DNA of 64,000 bases from Sphingomonas colocasiae. GTDB lineage: Bacteria > Pseudomonadota > Alphaproteobacteria > Sphingomonadales > Sphingomonadaceae. Both the position numbers and the translations under genes were made by a program. The notes under the pieces are model-generated. The model ran no database searches, was not told the origin of the DNA, and was given only the letters and a program-made list of their open reading frames with translations. Shown one piece after another: positions 35,023 through 45,003 of the stretch. The stretch is taken from assembly GCF_019880585.1 (NCBI RefSeq), contig NZ_JAINVV010000012.1, positions 275,819 through 339,818 on the forward strand, in the 5' to 3' direction. How positions within the stretch are numbered: position 1 is the stretch's first letter; each line of letters starts with the position of its first letter.

Positions 35023-36666
35023 ATGCTGAAACTCGACATCCCCCTGTTCGAGGCGGAGGAGACGATACCGGATCTTCTCGCCCGGCAGGCGCGCGTGCGG
35101 CACGACAGCCCCTATGCGCATTTCCCCGATCGCAGCATCTCCTATGGAGCGCTTCACGCTGCGGCGATGCGCTGGGCCCGTGCCTTTCATGCCGCCGGCA
35201 TCCGTGCCGGCGACCATGTCGCCACGCTGATGCCGAACTGCGCGGACTGGCTGCCCGTCTATTATGGCGCGCTCGGCGCCGGCGCGGCCGTGGTCGCGCT
35301 CAACGCGCGCTACAAACGGCAGGAACTGGCCTATACGCTCGGCCACAGCCGATCGCGGATCCTTGTGACGACCAATGATTTCGCCGAACATGTCGATTAC
35401 GAACCGCTGCTGCGCGACGTGCTGCCGGACTTCGAAGGGCAAACGCCCTTCGACCTGAGGACAGAGGCCGCCCCCGACCTGCGCGCGGTCGTGATGTGCG
35501 GCGACGGACCCGCAGGCCCCTTTCCCGCCGCCCATGCCTTTCTCCAGCGCGGGGAAAGCGTGGACGCCGCCGATGTCGCGGCGGAGGCCACGCTGCGCCG
35601 GATCGACGACACGGCCGCCATCATCTACACGTCGGGAACCACGTCCAATCCCAAGGGATGCGAGCTTTCCCATCGCGCGCTGCAAAGCTGCTGGTCGACC
35701 TTCTCGAACATCGTCGATCTTGGCGCGGACGAAAGCGTGTGGCTGCCCATGCCCTTCTTCCACACCGGCGGCATCGGCCCGATGACGACGATCCTGGCGC
35801 GTGGCGCGGCGCTGGTGTCGCAACCGCATTTCGATCCCGATATCCTGCTCGAACTGATCGAGCGCCACCGCGTCAACCATCTCTATTCTGGATTTCCGCA
35901 GCTGAGCTTTCCGGTGCTGGAGCATCCGCGTTTCGACCGGATCCGCTTCACGCATGTCCGCACGATGCTCAATGTCGGCCCGGCCGCCATGCAGATGCGC
36001 GCGCAGCAGTTGCTGCCCGAGAACGCCACATTGCTCAACCTGTTCGGGATGACCGAAGGTTCGGGCATCGTCACCTTCACGCCGATCGACGCGCCGCTCG
36101 AAATCCGGGCAAGAAGTTCAGGCCTGCCGCCGCCGCACAGCGACGTACGTATCGTCGACCCGGACACCCTCGCCACCTGCGCTGACGGGGTTGCGGGAGA
36201 AATCCAGTTCCGCGGCCCCGGCGCCTTCACCCGCTATTATCGCGATCCGGACGCAACGAACGCGACGATCATCGAAGACGGCTGGGTGCGGACAGGCGAT
36301 CGCGGAGAGATCGGTCCGGACGGACATCTGCTTTTCCTGGGGCGGATCAAGGACATACTCAAGGTCGGCGGCGAGAATGTCGGCGCCGTCGAGATCGAGG
36401 CATTTCTGCAGACCATTCCCGAAATCCAGCTCGCCCAGGTCATCGGCATGCCGGACGACCGAATGGGAGAGGTGCCGATCGCCTTTGTCGAGCGCCGCCC
36501 CGGAATGGAGATCGGCCAGGATGAAATCATCGCCGCATGCCAGGGCCAACTCGCCAGGTGGAAGATACCACGCCGGATCCTGTTCGTCAGCGAATGGCCG
36601 ATGTCGGCAACCAAGGTCCAGAAGTTCCGCCTGAAGGAACTGCTGGCATCGGGATCAGAATCATGA
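35023..36666 (+). CDS. AMP-forming acyl-CoA ligase
   Basis: ATG 35023 is chosen because GAGAGGAA lies five bases upstream. The 547-residue ANL enzyme has IIYTSGTTSNPKGCELSH (P-loop), LFGMTEGSG, VRTGDRGEIGPDGHLLFLGR and KVGGENVGAVEIE at the hinge; a final Lys lies in MSATKVQKFRLKE. It activates a fatty or alicyclic acid to acyl-CoA. The last codons overlap the next gene (ATGA). It is under the operator at 34931-34952. Confidence 0.93.
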   Translation: MLKLDIPLFEAEETIPDLLARQARVRHDSPYAHFPDRSISYGALHAAAMRWARAFHAAGIRAGDHVATLMPNCADWLPVYYGALGAGAAVVALNARYKRQELAYTLGHSRSRILVTTNDFAEHVDYEPLLRDVLPDFEGQTPFDLRTEAAPDLRAVVMCGDGPAGPFPAAHAFLQRGESVDAADVAAEATLRRIDDTAAIIYTSGTTSNPKGCELSHRALQSCWSTFSNIVDLGADESVWLPMPFFHTGGIGPMTTILARGAALVSQPHFDPDILLELIERHRVNHLYSGFPQLSFPVLEHPRFDRIRFTHVRTMLNVGPAAMQMRAQQLLPENATLLNLFGMTEGSGIVTFTPIDAPLEIRARSSGLPPPHSDVRIVDPDTLATCADGVAGEIQFRGPGAFTRYYRDPDATNATIIEDGWVRTGDRGEIGPDGHLLFLGRIKDILKVGGENVGAVEIEAFLQTIPEIQLAQVIGMPDDRMGEVPIAFVERRPGMEIGQDEIIAACQGQLARWKIPRRILFVSEWPMSATKVQKFRLKELLASGSES

Positions 36667-37478
36667 GCTTCGACCTATCCGACGGCCACCGCTTCCTGCA
36701 GATCATGAAGCGATATTGCATCGATTATGTGAATGTCGGCGATCAGGCGGTAACGCGCGACCTGATGGTCGAGGATTATGTGCTCCATATGGGCGCATAC
36801 GAGGTCGTCGGGCGCGACACCGCTTATTTCGACGCCACCGCGTCGCTTATGGCCCAATATCCGGGATTGATGCTGACCCTCCATGAGATCGCCACATCGG
36901 GCGAGCGACTGATGATGCGGTTCAGCGAGCATGGACGGCGCGCGAAGGATGGCGCCTTTTGCGCCTGGGGCGGGATCGCGCTGTATCGCTGGAACGGGGA
37001 CAAGCTGGTCCATTGCTCGGTCGAGCAGGATTACTGGTCGCGACGGCGGCAGATCGAGACCGGCCGTGTCGACCCCATCGACGCGCCCGCGCCGGCGCCA
37101 TGGCGGGTCGACCCGCAGCCGGCATCCCCCGATGCGGAAGCGGTGGTGCGTGCGTGGCTGATCGGCGGCGGCCTTGCCATCACGCCGGCGGTGCGGTGCG
37201 ACGATACTTGGGCGACCGGACAATCGATGCGCGCGCTCGATCAGGAACGCATCGATATTCTCGATATTTTCTCGGCCGGTGAAAAAGTGGCTTTCCGCGT
37301 CGAACAGCATGGCCGGGTCGCCGACGATTTCGCGATCGGGAAACAGGGGCAAGGCGCATCGCTCCACGCGACCGGCATCGTCCATGTCCGCGACGGGCGC
37401 GTGCACGCGGGCCGCGCGATCCGCAACCGGTTCGACATGGGGAAGCGCCTGGGCGTAGCGACCAGCATCGGGGCCTGA
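36663..37478 (+). CDS. two-domain NTF2/SnoaL-like protein
   Basis: A 271-residue paralogue of the protein at 30629. The first NTF2-like half (MKRYCIDYVNVGDQAVTRDLM, YVLHMGAYEVVGRDTAY, MAQYPGLMLTLHEIATSGERL) aligns well with the other protein. The shared linker motif EQDYWSRRRQ follows, then a diverged second half ending LHATGIVHVRDGRVHAGRAIRNR. Having two copies in one regulon suggests partner subunits or two related substrates. Function is unknown; hydratase or isomerase activity is possible. It overlaps the CoA ligase by ATGA and precedes an SDR. Confidence 0.75.
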   Translation: MSFDLSDGHRFLQIMKRYCIDYVNVGDQAVTRDLMVEDYVLHMGAYEVVGRDTAYFDATASLMAQYPGLMLTLHEIATSGERLMMRFSEHGRRAKDGAFCAWGGIALYRWNGDKLVHCSVEQDYWSRRRQIETGRVDPIDAPAPAPWRVDPQPASPDAEAVVRAWLIGGGLAITPAVRCDDTWATGQSMRALDQERIDILDIFSAGEKVAFRVEQHGRVADDFAIGKQGQGASLHATGIVHVRDGRVHAGRAIRNRFDMGKRLGVATSIGA

Positions 37479-37494
37479 AGGCGAGGAGGCAAGG

Positions 37495-38271
37495 ATGACG
37501 CAAAGGCTGATCATCACCGGTTCGGCGAGCGGCATCGGCCGCGCCCTGGCTGAAAAGCTTGCCGACCGGGGCGATGCAGCCTTGTTCCTGGTCGATCGCC
37601 AGGCGGACGCACTGGCGGATCTCGCACAAAGGCTCGGGCAGCACTGCCCGGTGTTCTGGCGCGCCGGAGATCTCGGCGAGGTCGCGTTCTGCGAACAGGT
37701 GATCGCCGACGGCGCCGCCACGCTTGGCGGCATCGACGGCATCGCCAGCAATGCCGGCGCGATGAAGGGCGGCCCTTTGCTCGAGCTGTCGCCCGAGGAT
37801 TTCGACTATCTGTTCCGCGTGAACACCCGCCCGACCTGGTTGCTCGGCCGGGCGGCGCACGGTCACCTCAAGGCCAGTGGCGGTGCGATCGTGGCGACGG
37901 GCTCGATCGCGGCCGAACACCCGGCGCCGCCGCTCGGCAGCTATTCGGCGAGCAAGGCCGCGCTGCTGATGCTCGTCCGCCAGATGGCGATCGAATGGGG
38001 CCCGGACGGCATCCGTATCAATTGCGTCTCGCCCGGCCCGACATTGACGCCGATGGTCGCGGGTTATGACGACGAACGGATCCGTCAGCGCAGCCGCAAG
38101 ATCCCGTTGCGGCGGATTGGCCTCCCCGTCCAGGTGGCCGACGCCATCGCCTTTCTGCTCGGCCCCGAAGCCGCGCATGTGACCGGCCAGAATCTGGTGG
38201 TCGATGGCGGCCTGGGGTCGGCGTTGATGCCGCTCAGCGGCAGCGGAGAAGGCCAGCCGCAACGGGGGTAG
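37495..38271 (+). CDS. SDR family oxidoreductase
   Basis: A 258-residue classical short-chain dehydrogenase. TGSASGIG is the cofactor loop, SNAGAM replaces the NNAG motif, and Ser in ATGSIA with Tyr and Lys in SYSASKAA form the catalytic triad. VTGQNLVVDGGL closes the domain. It likely oxidises a hydroxyl group of a CoA-bound or free intermediate. It is 16 bp after the NTF2-like gene, in the operon driven from 34.9 kb, and converges with the MDR gene 21 bp away. Confidence 0.92.
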   Translation: MTQRLIITGSASGIGRALAEKLADRGDAALFLVDRQADALADLAQRLGQHCPVFWRAGDLGEVAFCEQVIADGAATLGGIDGIASNAGAMKGGPLLELSPEDFDYLFRVNTRPTWLLGRAAHGHLKASGGAIVATGSIAAEHPAPPLGSYSASKAALLMLVRQMAIEWGPDGIRINCVSPGPTLTPMVAGYDDERIRQRSRKIPLRRIGLPVQVADAIAFLLGPEAAHVTGQNLVVDGGLGSALMPLSGSGEGQPQRG

Positions 38272-38292
38272 AGCGATCCCGCGACCCGATGG

Positions 38293-39300
38293 TCACGGAT
38301 CCGGGGCGATATCGATGACGACCTTGCCCCGACCATGACCGTTTTCGAGATGACCGAGCGCTTCGGCCGCAGAGGCGAACGCAAAGCGTTTCTCGATCTC
38401 GGGAACAAGGCGATGGCGGGCCGTGAAATCGAGCATCGTTTCGAATTCCGCCGCATTGCCGACATTGGTGCCCGTCACCACCCAGTTCTTGAGGAACAGT
38501 TCGGGCGCGGACAGCGGCACCGATGCTCCCCCGGTCGATCCGTACAGGACGATGCGCGCACCCATCGCCAGGCTTCGCGAATAGTCCCGGAAGCCACCGG
38601 CAGGTGCCCCGTCGAACACGACATCGAATCCGCCCGCCTGCCGGCGCAGCGCCTTGCCCCAGTCATCCGTACGATAATTGACGCCACCGGCCGCCCCCCG
38701 GGCCCGGGCCCAGGCGATGGTTTCGTCCGATCCGCTCGTTACCCAGGTTTCCGCCCCCATCGCGATCGCGAAGGCGAGCGCCTGCGCGGCGACGCCGCCG
38801 CCCGCGCCACAGATCAGCAACCGCTCGCCCGGCAGCAAGCCCGCCTTGGTGACGAGCCCGCGCCATGCCGTGATCCCGGCGAGCGGCAGCGCGGCGGCCT
38901 GTGCGAAATCGAGATGATCCGGCTTCGCGACCGCATTGGCGGCGGGCACGGACACATATTCGGCGATCGTGCCCGGCCCCGGCATACCGAGCAACCCGAA
39001 TGCCGGCGCCGGGAACCGGGGATCATCCCCCCAGCCCAGCCCGGGATAGAGCATGACCCGTTCGCCGATCCGGGCCGGATCGACGCCGCGTCCGACGGCC
39101 GCGATGACGCCCGCGCCGTCTGCGCCGAGCGTCGCGGGCAGCACCATGCCGGGATATTGCCCCTTCGCGATCCAGAGCTCGCGATGATTGAGCGCCGCGG
39201 CGACCATCCGCACCAGCACTTCGCCTTCGCCGGGCACCGGATCCGCGACGTCCCCGATCGCCGGCCCGACGCCGATTTCACGCAACAACAGAGCTTTCAT
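38293..39300 (-). CDS. medium-chain dehydrogenase/quinone oxidoreductase-like protein
   Basis: The start is ATG 39300 (MKALLLREIG), with AAAGG nine bases before. The 335-residue MDR protein has ALNHRELWIAKGQYPG, LGADGAGVI, an LICGAGGGVAAQ nucleotide loop and a GSDETI segment. The structural-zinc cysteines seen in alcohol dehydrogenases are absent, and catalytic zinc ligands are not complete, so an NADPH-dependent enoyl or quinone reductase is more likely than an alcohol dehydrogenase. It is the last gene of the thiolase/FadB/ACAD operon. Confidence 0.88.
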   Translation of the reverse strand: MKALLLREIGVGPAIGDVADPVPGEGEVLVRMVAAALNHRELWIAKGQYPGMVLPATLGADGAGVIAAVGRGVDPARIGERVMLYPGLGWGDDPRFPAPAFGLLGMPGPGTIAEYVSVPAANAVAKPDHLDFAQAAALPLAGITAWRGLVTKAGLLPGERLLICGAGGGVAAQALAFAIAMGAETWVTSGSDETIAWARARGAAGGVNYRTDDWGKALRRQAGGFDVVFDGAPAGGFRDYSRSLAMGARIVLYGSTGGASVPLSAPELFLKNWVVTGTNVGNAAEFETMLDFTARHRLVPEIEKRFAFASAAEALGHLENGHGRGKVVIDIAPDP

Positions 39301-39360
39301 TCGCCAATCGCCTTTCAGGTCAACAGGGCCGTCACGGCCCATTCACAACGCGCCGGGACG

Positions 39361-40518
39361 TCAGGCGAGCTTGCGCTCGTCCAGGCCCAGGCCACGGCCG
39401 ATGATTTCCTTCATGATTTCGCTGGTGCCCGCGAAGATCCGGCTGATCCGGGCGTCGCGATACATGCGGCTGATGCGATATTCGTCCATATAGCCGGCGC
39501 CGCCATGAAGCTGGAGGCAGGCATCCATCACCCGCGCCTCGAGTTCGCTCGACACCAGCTTGGCGCCCGCCGCATCCTCGGGCGACAGATCGCCGCGATT
39601 GAGCAGCAGCACGCACTGGTCGATGAAAGTCTGGGCCATGTCGAGCTCCGCACGCAGCCCCGCCATCACGAAACGGCTGTTCTGAAAGGCGCCGATGGGC
39701 CGGCCGAACGCGCGGCGATCCTTCACGAAATTCAGCGTGAGATCGAAGGCGGTCTGCGCGGTCGCCATGAAGCCGATCGCCGCCACCAACCGCTCCTGCA
39801 CGAGCAATTGCGCGAGCCCGGCAAAACCCTGCCCCGCCACGCCGAGAAGATTGGCCTTCGGCACCCGGACATCGTTGAAGAACAGCTCTGCCGTGTCCTG
39901 GCTGTCGAGCCCCATCTTCGCCAGCTTGCGCCCGCGTTCGAACCCGGCCATGCCGCGCTCGACCAGGAACAGCGAGATCCCGTGCGGCCGATCGGGATCG
40001 GTGCGCGCCGCCACCACCACGAGATCGGCGAGAATGCCGTTCGAGATATAGGTCTTGGCGCCATTGAGCAGCCAGTGATCGCCGGCATCGACGGCGCGCG
40101 TCTTCATGCCCGCAAGATCGCTGCCCGTCGACGGTTCGGTCATCGCGACCGCGAGGATCGTCTCGCCCGAGACGATCGCGGGCATGAAGCGGTCCTGCTG
40201 CTCGGCCGTCCCGAGCTTGGCGATATAGGGGGCGACGAGATCGCTGTGCAGGTTGATGTAGAAGCCGATATCGCCGTGGCGCATATTCTCCTCGATGATG
40301 ATCTGCTCGAAGCGGAAATCATCGATCCCGGCGCCGCCATGGCGCTCTTCGGCCCAGGTGCACAACAGTCCGGCAGCCCCCGCCTTCGCGTACAGCGCGC
40401 GATCGACGATGCCGTCCTCGCGGAAGCGTTCGGCATGCGGCGCGACCTCGCTCAGCATGAAATGGCGAACGCTGTCCCTGAATTGCTCATGCTCCGCCTC
40501 GAAGATCAGCCGGCGCAT
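39361..40518 (-). CDS. acyl-CoA dehydrogenase
   Basis: A 385-residue acyl-CoA dehydrogenase. ATG 40518 overlaps the FadB-like stop (ATGA). [51 protein letters not shown] and [20 protein letters not shown] are classical. The C-terminal [13 protein letters not shown] has GTSE, but the residue in the position of the catalytic Glu is Ala; the base may be elsewhere, as in isovaleryl- or long-chain enzymes. It should catalyse the first beta-oxidation step in an operon with a FadB-like protein and a thiolase. Confidence 0.93.
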   Translation of the reverse strand: MRRLIFEAEHEQFRDSVRHFMLSEVAPHAERFREDGIVDRALYAKAGAAGLLCTWAEERHGGAGIDDFRFEQIIIEENMRHGDIGFYINLHSDLVAPYIAKLGTAEQQDRFMPAIVSGETILAVAMTEPSTGSDLAGMKTRAVDAGDHWLLNGAKTYISNGILADLVVVAARTDPDRPHGISLFLVERGMAGFERGRKLAKMGLDSQDTAELFFNDVRVPKANLLGVAGQGFAGLAQLLVQERLVAAIGFMATAQTAFDLTLNFVKDRRAFGRPIGAFQNSRFVMAGLRAELDMAQTFIDQCVLLLNRGDLSPEDAAGAKLVSSELEARVMDACLQLHGGAGYMDEYRISRMYRDARISRIFAGTSEIMKEIIGRGLGLDERKLA

Positions 40519-42653
40519 CACCAGCCGAATCCCGTGCCGGCCGCGGCCATATCGCGAAGCCGGCGGGTGGGCGCGAACCGTTCGCCGTGGCGTTGGGCAA
40601 GCTGGTCGCATTCGGCGACGAACGCGGCGACGCCGACGGTTTCGATCAGCGACAGCGTGCCGCCGGTCCAGCCCGGGAAGCCCCAGCCCAGCACCGCGCC
40701 AAGATCGCCATCGGCAGGATGGGTGAGCACATCCTGTTCCAGGCAACGCGCCGTTTCGAGCGCCTGGACATAGAGCAACCGCTTGCGGACCTCTCCGGGA
40801 TCGGGCTGTTGCGCCGCCACCGGGAAATGATCGGCGAGGCCAGGCCAGAGACGTTTCGGCCCGTCGGCCGGATAGTCGTAAAACCCCGCCCCGCCCTTGC
40901 GCCCGGGCCGGCCAAGACGATCGACCATCAACTCCATCACATCGGCCGAGGCAGGCCGGCGATAGGCGGGATCCTCGCGTTCGGATTCGCGTACGATCTT
41001 GAGCGGGAGTTCGATCGACGTCTCATCGATCACCGCAAGCGGGCCAACCGGCATGCCGGCCTGCCGCGCCACATTTTCGATGAGCGCGGGCGCCACGCCC
41101 TCGTTCAGCAATTGCATGCCTTCATGGATGAACGTCTGGAACACGCGGCTGGTATAGAAACCCCGGCTGTCGTTCACGACGATCGGCGTCTTGCGCAACT
41201 GGCCGACGAGGTCGAGCGCGCGGGCCAGCGTCTCGTCGCTCGTCCGCCGGCCGCGGATCACCTCCACCAGGCCCATGCGATCCACCGGCGAGAAGAAGTG
41301 CAGTCCGATAAAGTTTTCGGGCCGCCCGAAAGCCTCTGCGAGATCGGTGATCGGCAGCGTCGATGTGTTGGACGCGAACAGCGCGTCGCTTGCGATCACG
41401 GCCTCTGCCCGCGCCGTTACATCGGCCTTGATCGCGCTGTCCTCGAACACTGCTTCGATCACGAAATCGGCACCGGCGAGATCGTCATAGCGGGTCGTCG
41501 GGCTGATGCGCGCGAGCAGCGCCGCTCCATCGGCCGCCCGGATACGGCCCTGCTCCACCTGCCGGCCGACGAGCTTTTCGGAATAGGCCTTGCCCCGCTG
41601 GGCCGCCTGCGCGCCGGCATCGAGCAAGACGACCTCGATCCCCGCCTTCGCCGCGACATAGGCTATCCCCGCCCCCATCATGCCCGCACCGAGCACCGCC
41701 AGCCGATCGACCTTGCGTACCGGATAGCCGGCCGGACGCCGGGCGCCTTTCTCCGCAAGCCCCTTGTTCACGAAATTCGTCCGCACGATGTTGCGGGCGA
41801 CCGGATCGGTCACGAGCCTGGCGAAATAGCGGCTCTCGACGACAAGCGCCTTGTCGAAAGGGAGCTGGACCCCTTCGAACAGGCAGGCGAGGATCGCGAT
41901 CGGCGCCGGATAATTCTCGCCATATTTCGCGGACAGTCGCGCCGTCATGCCCGTGAAGAACCCGGCGGTCGCCTGTTTGAGCAGGCCATCGGACTCGGCA
42001 AGCGCAAACCCCTTGCGGTCCCATGGGCGTACCGGATCGGGGCGCGAGGCGAGCCAGGCGCGCGACGCTGCAAGCAACTCATCCGGCGGCACCACGGCGT
42101 CGACCAATCCCGACGCCAGCGCGGTTTCGGGACCGTAGCTCCTGCCTTCGAGCAGGACTTCCGCCGCCTTTTCGACACCGATCAGGCGCGGCAGGCGCTG
42201 GGTACCGCCCGAACCGGGCAGAAGCCCGACATTCACCTCCGGCAGACCGACCACCGCGCGCGGATCGTTCGCGATGATCCGGTGCGTGCAGGCCAATGCC
42301 AGTTCGTAGCCACCGCCCAGCGCGAAGCCGTTGATCGCCGCCACCACGGGTTTGCCGCAGCTTTCAACCAGCCGATGCATGCGCGACGCGCTTTGGCTGA
42401 ACGCGAAGGCCTGCGCGGCGGACATGCCGACCACGTCCGCCAATATATATTTGAGGTCGGCGCCGGCCATGAAGCCGGTCTTTGCCGAGGTGACGATCAC
42501 GCCGTTCACGGAGGCGTCGGAGCGCACGGCTTCGAATTCGGCGGCAAGCGCATCCACCCAAGCCGGCGAAACCGTGTTCACCGGGGCATCGCGATCATCG
42601 AGCAGGATCGTCAGGATCGCCCCCTCGCGGCGCGTCGAGAAATAGTCAGCCAT
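40518..42653 (-). CDS. FadB-like enoyl-CoA hydratase/3-hydroxyacyl-CoA dehydrogenase
   Basis: A 711-residue bifunctional protein. Residues 1-200 are the crotonase domain ([19 protein letters not shown] and [21 protein letters not shown]). The 3-hydroxyacyl-CoA dehydrogenase domain starts [18 protein letters not shown] near residue 320 and includes the catalytic His in [13 protein letters not shown]; a C-terminal helical domain follows. It hydrates the enoyl-CoA and oxidises the hydroxyacyl-CoA with NAD. The thiolase ends five bases upstream, so the pair likely forms a multienzyme complex. ATG 42653 is chosen at the first Met of the homologous region. Confidence 0.95.
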   Translation of the reverse strand: MADYFSTRREGAILTILLDDRDAPVNTVSPAWVDALAAEFEAVRSDASVNGVIVTSAKTGFMAGADLKYILADVVGMSAAQAFAFSQSASRMHRLVESCGKPVVAAINGFALGGGYELALACTHRIIANDPRAVVGLPEVNVGLLPGSGGTQRLPRLIGVEKAAEVLLEGRSYGPETALASGLVDAVVPPDELLAASRAWLASRPDPVRPWDRKGFALAESDGLLKQATAGFFTGMTARLSAKYGENYPAPIAILACLFEGVQLPFDKALVVESRYFARLVTDPVARNIVRTNFVNKGLAEKGARRPAGYPVRKVDRLAVLGAGMMGAGIAYVAAKAGIEVVLLDAGAQAAQRGKAYSEKLVGRQVEQGRIRAADGAALLARISPTTRYDDLAGADFVIEAVFEDSAIKADVTARAEAVIASDALFASNTSTLPITDLAEAFGRPENFIGLHFFSPVDRMGLVEVIRGRRTSDETLARALDLVGQLRKTPIVVNDSRGFYTSRVFQTFIHEGMQLLNEGVAPALIENVARQAGMPVGPLAVIDETSIELPLKIVRESEREDPAYRRPASADVMELMVDRLGRPGRKGGAGFYDYPADGPKRLWPGLADHFPVAAQQPDPGEVRKRLLYVQALETARCLEQDVLTHPADGDLGAVLGWGFPGWTGGTLSLIETVGVAAFVAECDQLAQRHGERFAPTRRLRDMAAAGTGFGW

Positions 42654-42658
42654 GATGA

Positions 42659-43864
42659 TCAAACCCGTTCGATGATTGTGGCCGTGCCAAGGCCATTGCC
42701 CGCGCACAGCGTGATGAGGGCGGTCGACAGGTCGCGGCGCTCGAGTTCGCGCAGGACGGTGCCGAGGATCATGGCGCCGGTGGCGCCGAGCGGATGCCCG
42801 AGCGCGATCGCGCCGCCGGCCACGTTGACGCGGGCCGGATCGAGATCGAGCGCCGCCATGTAGCGCAGCACGACGCTGGCAAAGGCCTCGTTGATCTCGA
42901 ACAGGTCGATATCTCCGATGGCCATCCCGCTGCGCGCGAGCAGCTTGCGCGTCACCTCGGCCGGCGCGGTGAGCATGATCGTCGGTTCGGAACCACAGTT
43001 CGCGAAACTCCGGATTCGCGCGCGCGGCCGCATATCCGCCGAGACGCCGAAACCCGCATTGCCGACCAGCACCGCCGCCGCGCCATCGACGATCCCCGAT
43101 GAATTGCCGCCGGTATGAACGTGCTCGATCCGCTCCACCTGCGGATAACGGCGCATGGCGATGGCATCGTAACCCGCCTTGCCCAGTCCGGTGAAAGCCG
43201 GCTTCAGCGCCCCCAGGCTCTCCATCGTCGTGTCGGGACGCGGATATTCGTCGCGATCGAGAACGACCTGGCCGATCACGTCGCGCACCGGCACGACACA
43301 TCGATCGAACGCACCGCCGGCCAGCGACTGAGCGGCGCGGCGCTGGCTCTCGACAGCATAGGCGTCGACATGTTCGCGGCTGAATCCGTCCAGCGTCGCG
43401 ATGAGATCCGCGCCGATGCCCTGCGGCGCGAAATGATTGTGATAGCTGCACCAGGGATCGGCGCTCCAGGCGCCCGTGTCGGCGCCGATATAGGTGCGCG
43501 ACATGGATTCGACACCACCGCCGACCGCCGCATCGGCGGCGCCGACCATCACCTGCGCGGCGGCCGCATTGACCGCCTCCAGCGCGGAGGCGCAGAAGCG
43601 GTGGACCTGCTGCCCCGCGACACCCTCGCTCCAGCCCGCCGTGAGCAGCGCGGCACGCGCGATATTGCCGCCCTGCTCGCCCACCGGTTGCGCACAGCCA
43701 TAGATGACATCGTCCACCAGCGCCGTGTCGAACGCATTGCGCTCCGCCAGCGCCCGCAACGGCGTCGCGGCCAGCTCGACTGCCGTGATTTCGCGCAGCG
43801 CGCCGTCGGCCCTGCCACGGCCACGCGGTGTCCTGACGCAATCATAGATGAAGGCCTCGTTCAA
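42659..43864 (-). CDS. acetyl-CoA C-acyltransferase (thiolase)
   Basis: A 401-residue thiolase. The nucleophilic Cys is in [12 protein letters not shown] near residue 92; [20 protein letters not shown] (His) and [10 protein letters not shown] (second Cys) complete the active site. It cleaves a 3-oxoacyl-CoA. The start is TTG 43864 with GGGGAGAG upstream; no in-frame ATG near that position fits better. It opens the minus-strand operon thiolase-FadB-ACAD-MDR, whose promoter region carries a near-perfect -10 and the shared operator. Confidence 0.95.
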   Translation of the reverse strand: MNEAFIYDCVRTPRGRGRADGALREITAVELAATPLRALAERNAFDTALVDDVIYGCAQPVGEQGGNIARAALLTAGWSEGVAGQQVHRFCASALEAVNAAAAQVMVGAADAAVGGGVESMSRTYIGADTGAWSADPWCSYHNHFAPQGIGADLIATLDGFSREHVDAYAVESQRRAAQSLAGGAFDRCVVPVRDVIGQVVLDRDEYPRPDTTMESLGALKPAFTGLGKAGYDAIAMRRYPQVERIEHVHTGGNSSGIVDGAAAVLVGNAGFGVSADMRPRARIRSFANCGSEPTIMLTAPAEVTRKLLARSGMAIGDIDLFEINEAFASVVLRYMAALDLDPARVNVAGGAIALGHPLGATGAMILGTVLRELERRDLSTALITLCAGNGLGTATIIERV

Positions 43865-43885
43865 CGCACTCTCCCCAGGGAATCA

Positions 43886-43909
43886 TTTTCGACCGATTGG
43901 TTGATTATA
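43886..43909 (-). promoter_or_regulatory. thiolase promoter -10 box and operator
   Basis: A perfect TATAAT lies on the minus strand at 43904-43909, followed directly by the operator (43886-43907, core ACCGATTGGT at 43892-43901), which would cover the start of transcription. No convincing -35 box was found 16-18 bp upstream. The plus-strand reading TCGACCGATTGGTTGATTA is nearly identical to the sites at 30575 and 47544. Confidence 0.65.
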
Positions 43910-43994
43910 ATTGACCTGCCAGCGCTGCGGGTTTAGGTCAACCGTCATCGTAAAGCGCATCGGCGAGCGCTGGCGGCAGGTTGAGGAGGCGAAG

Positions 43995-44060
43995 ATGGCG
44001 GCACGCTGCATATCCCGATTTTCCGGCTGTTGTTGTGGACCGGCTACACCGATCGGGTGA
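43995..44060 (+). CDS. possible Cys-rich leader peptide (21 codons)
   Basis: ATG 43995 follows GAGGAGG at ideal spacing and opens a 21-residue frame containing CISRFSGCCCG, with three consecutive Cys codons (TGT TGT TGT). It ends at TGA 44060, 145 bp before an SDR gene. Upstream peptides with runs of one codon can act as attenuators; a Cys-sensing role is speculation. The rest of the gap (43910-43994 and 44061-44135) has no recognised feature. The open frame could also be chance. Confidence 0.35.
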   Translation: MAARCISRFSGCCCGPATPIG

Positions 44061-44135
44061 CGGCTGCTGCCCCTGCCAGCGCCGTGCTCGGCCATTGACC
44101 GCGCATCCATGCAAGGGAAGCAGACCACCTTACCA

Positions 44136-44157
44136 TAATCTACCGTTTGTATGTTTT
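44136..44157 (+). promoter_or_regulatory. half operator before the SDR gene
   Basis: TAATCTACCG matches one arm of the reversed operator exactly; the other arm has decayed. A CATAAT (44134-44139) could be a -10 box. It lies 70 bp before the SDR at 44206. Confidence 0.35.
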
Positions 44158-44205
44158 TGTTGAAAACCATCGCGACGCCCGCCCCTCTCGCCAGACGGAA
44201 GCTGC

Positions 44206-44976
44206 ATGATCGATTCACTCTTCTCGCTTGCCGGAAGAAACGCCCTGGTCACCGGCGGTGCACGCGGCTTGGGCCGCATGATCGCGCAGGGATTGATCGG
44301 CGCGGGCGCGAATGTGTTCATCACCGCCCGCAAGGAGGAGGACTGCCGGACCGCCGCCCTGGAGATCGGAACGGGCTGCACGGCGCTGCCGGGCGATGCC
44401 GGTTCGCCTGAGGGCATCGCGGCGCTCGGCGCGGCTTTCCGTCAGTCGGGCGAGCAGAGCCTCCATATATTGGTGAACAATGCCGGCCGGACCTGGGGGG
44501 CGCCGTTCGACGATTTTCCCGACAAGGCATGGCCGGGCGTGATGGCGGTCAACGTCCAGGCGCCGTTCCGCATGGTGCAGGAGTTCATGCCGGAACTGAT
44601 TGCGTCCGCCACCGCCGCCGACCCGGCGCGCGTCATCAATATCGGATCGATCGCCGGGCTTCGGACCACCGGCCTTTCCGCCTATAGCTACGCCGCCAGC
44701 AAGGCGGCGATCCACCATCTCGGGCGGCAACTGGCGCGAGACCTGGTCGACCGGCACATCAATGTGAACACGCTGCACCCGGGCTATTTTCCGACGGCGA
44801 TGACCGCGCATCTGCGCGATTCCCCCGATGCGGCGCTGGAAGCCCATATCCCGATGCGGCGCCTCGGCCGGCCCGCGGACATCGCCGGGGCGATCGTCTT
44901 CCTGGCCAGCCCGGCAGGCGCCTATGTCACCGGCGCCGGCCTTTCGCTCGACGGCGGCATCGAGGGTTGCAGCTGA
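44206..44976 (+). CDS. SDR family oxidoreductase
   Basis: A 256-residue classical SDR. TGGARGLGR is the cofactor loop, NNAGRTWG follows, Ser lies in NIGSIAG, Tyr and Lys in SYAASKAA, and AYVTGAGLSLDGGIEG closes the domain. It resembles 3-oxoacyl-ACP reductase-like enzymes that oxidise or reduce hydroxyacyl intermediates. It starts a plus-strand operon with the two hot-dog-fold genes. The tail (AGAIVFLASPAGAYVTGA) is very close to that of the SDR fragment at 59947, which may indicate the source or a paralogue of that scar. Confidence 0.92.
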   Translation: MIDSLFSLAGRNALVTGGARGLGRMIAQGLIGAGANVFITARKEEDCRTAALEIGTGCTALPGDAGSPEGIAALGAAFRQSGEQSLHILVNNAGRTWGAPFDDFPDKAWPGVMAVNVQAPFRMVQEFMPELIASATAADPARVINIGSIAGLRTTGLSAYSYAASKAAIHHLGRQLARDLVDRHINVNTLHPGYFPTAMTAHLRDSPDAALEAHIPMRRLGRPADIAGAIVFLASPAGAYVTGAGLSLDGGIEGCS

Positions 44977-45003
44977 GCCCCGCGACTTGGAGACAGAATC
45001 CGG

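Noticed and set aside
43883..44218. Minus-strand frame of 111 codons over the 44-kb promoter region
   Set aside because: It covers the operators and the thiolase -10 box, lacks a ribosome site and has no recognisable domain.
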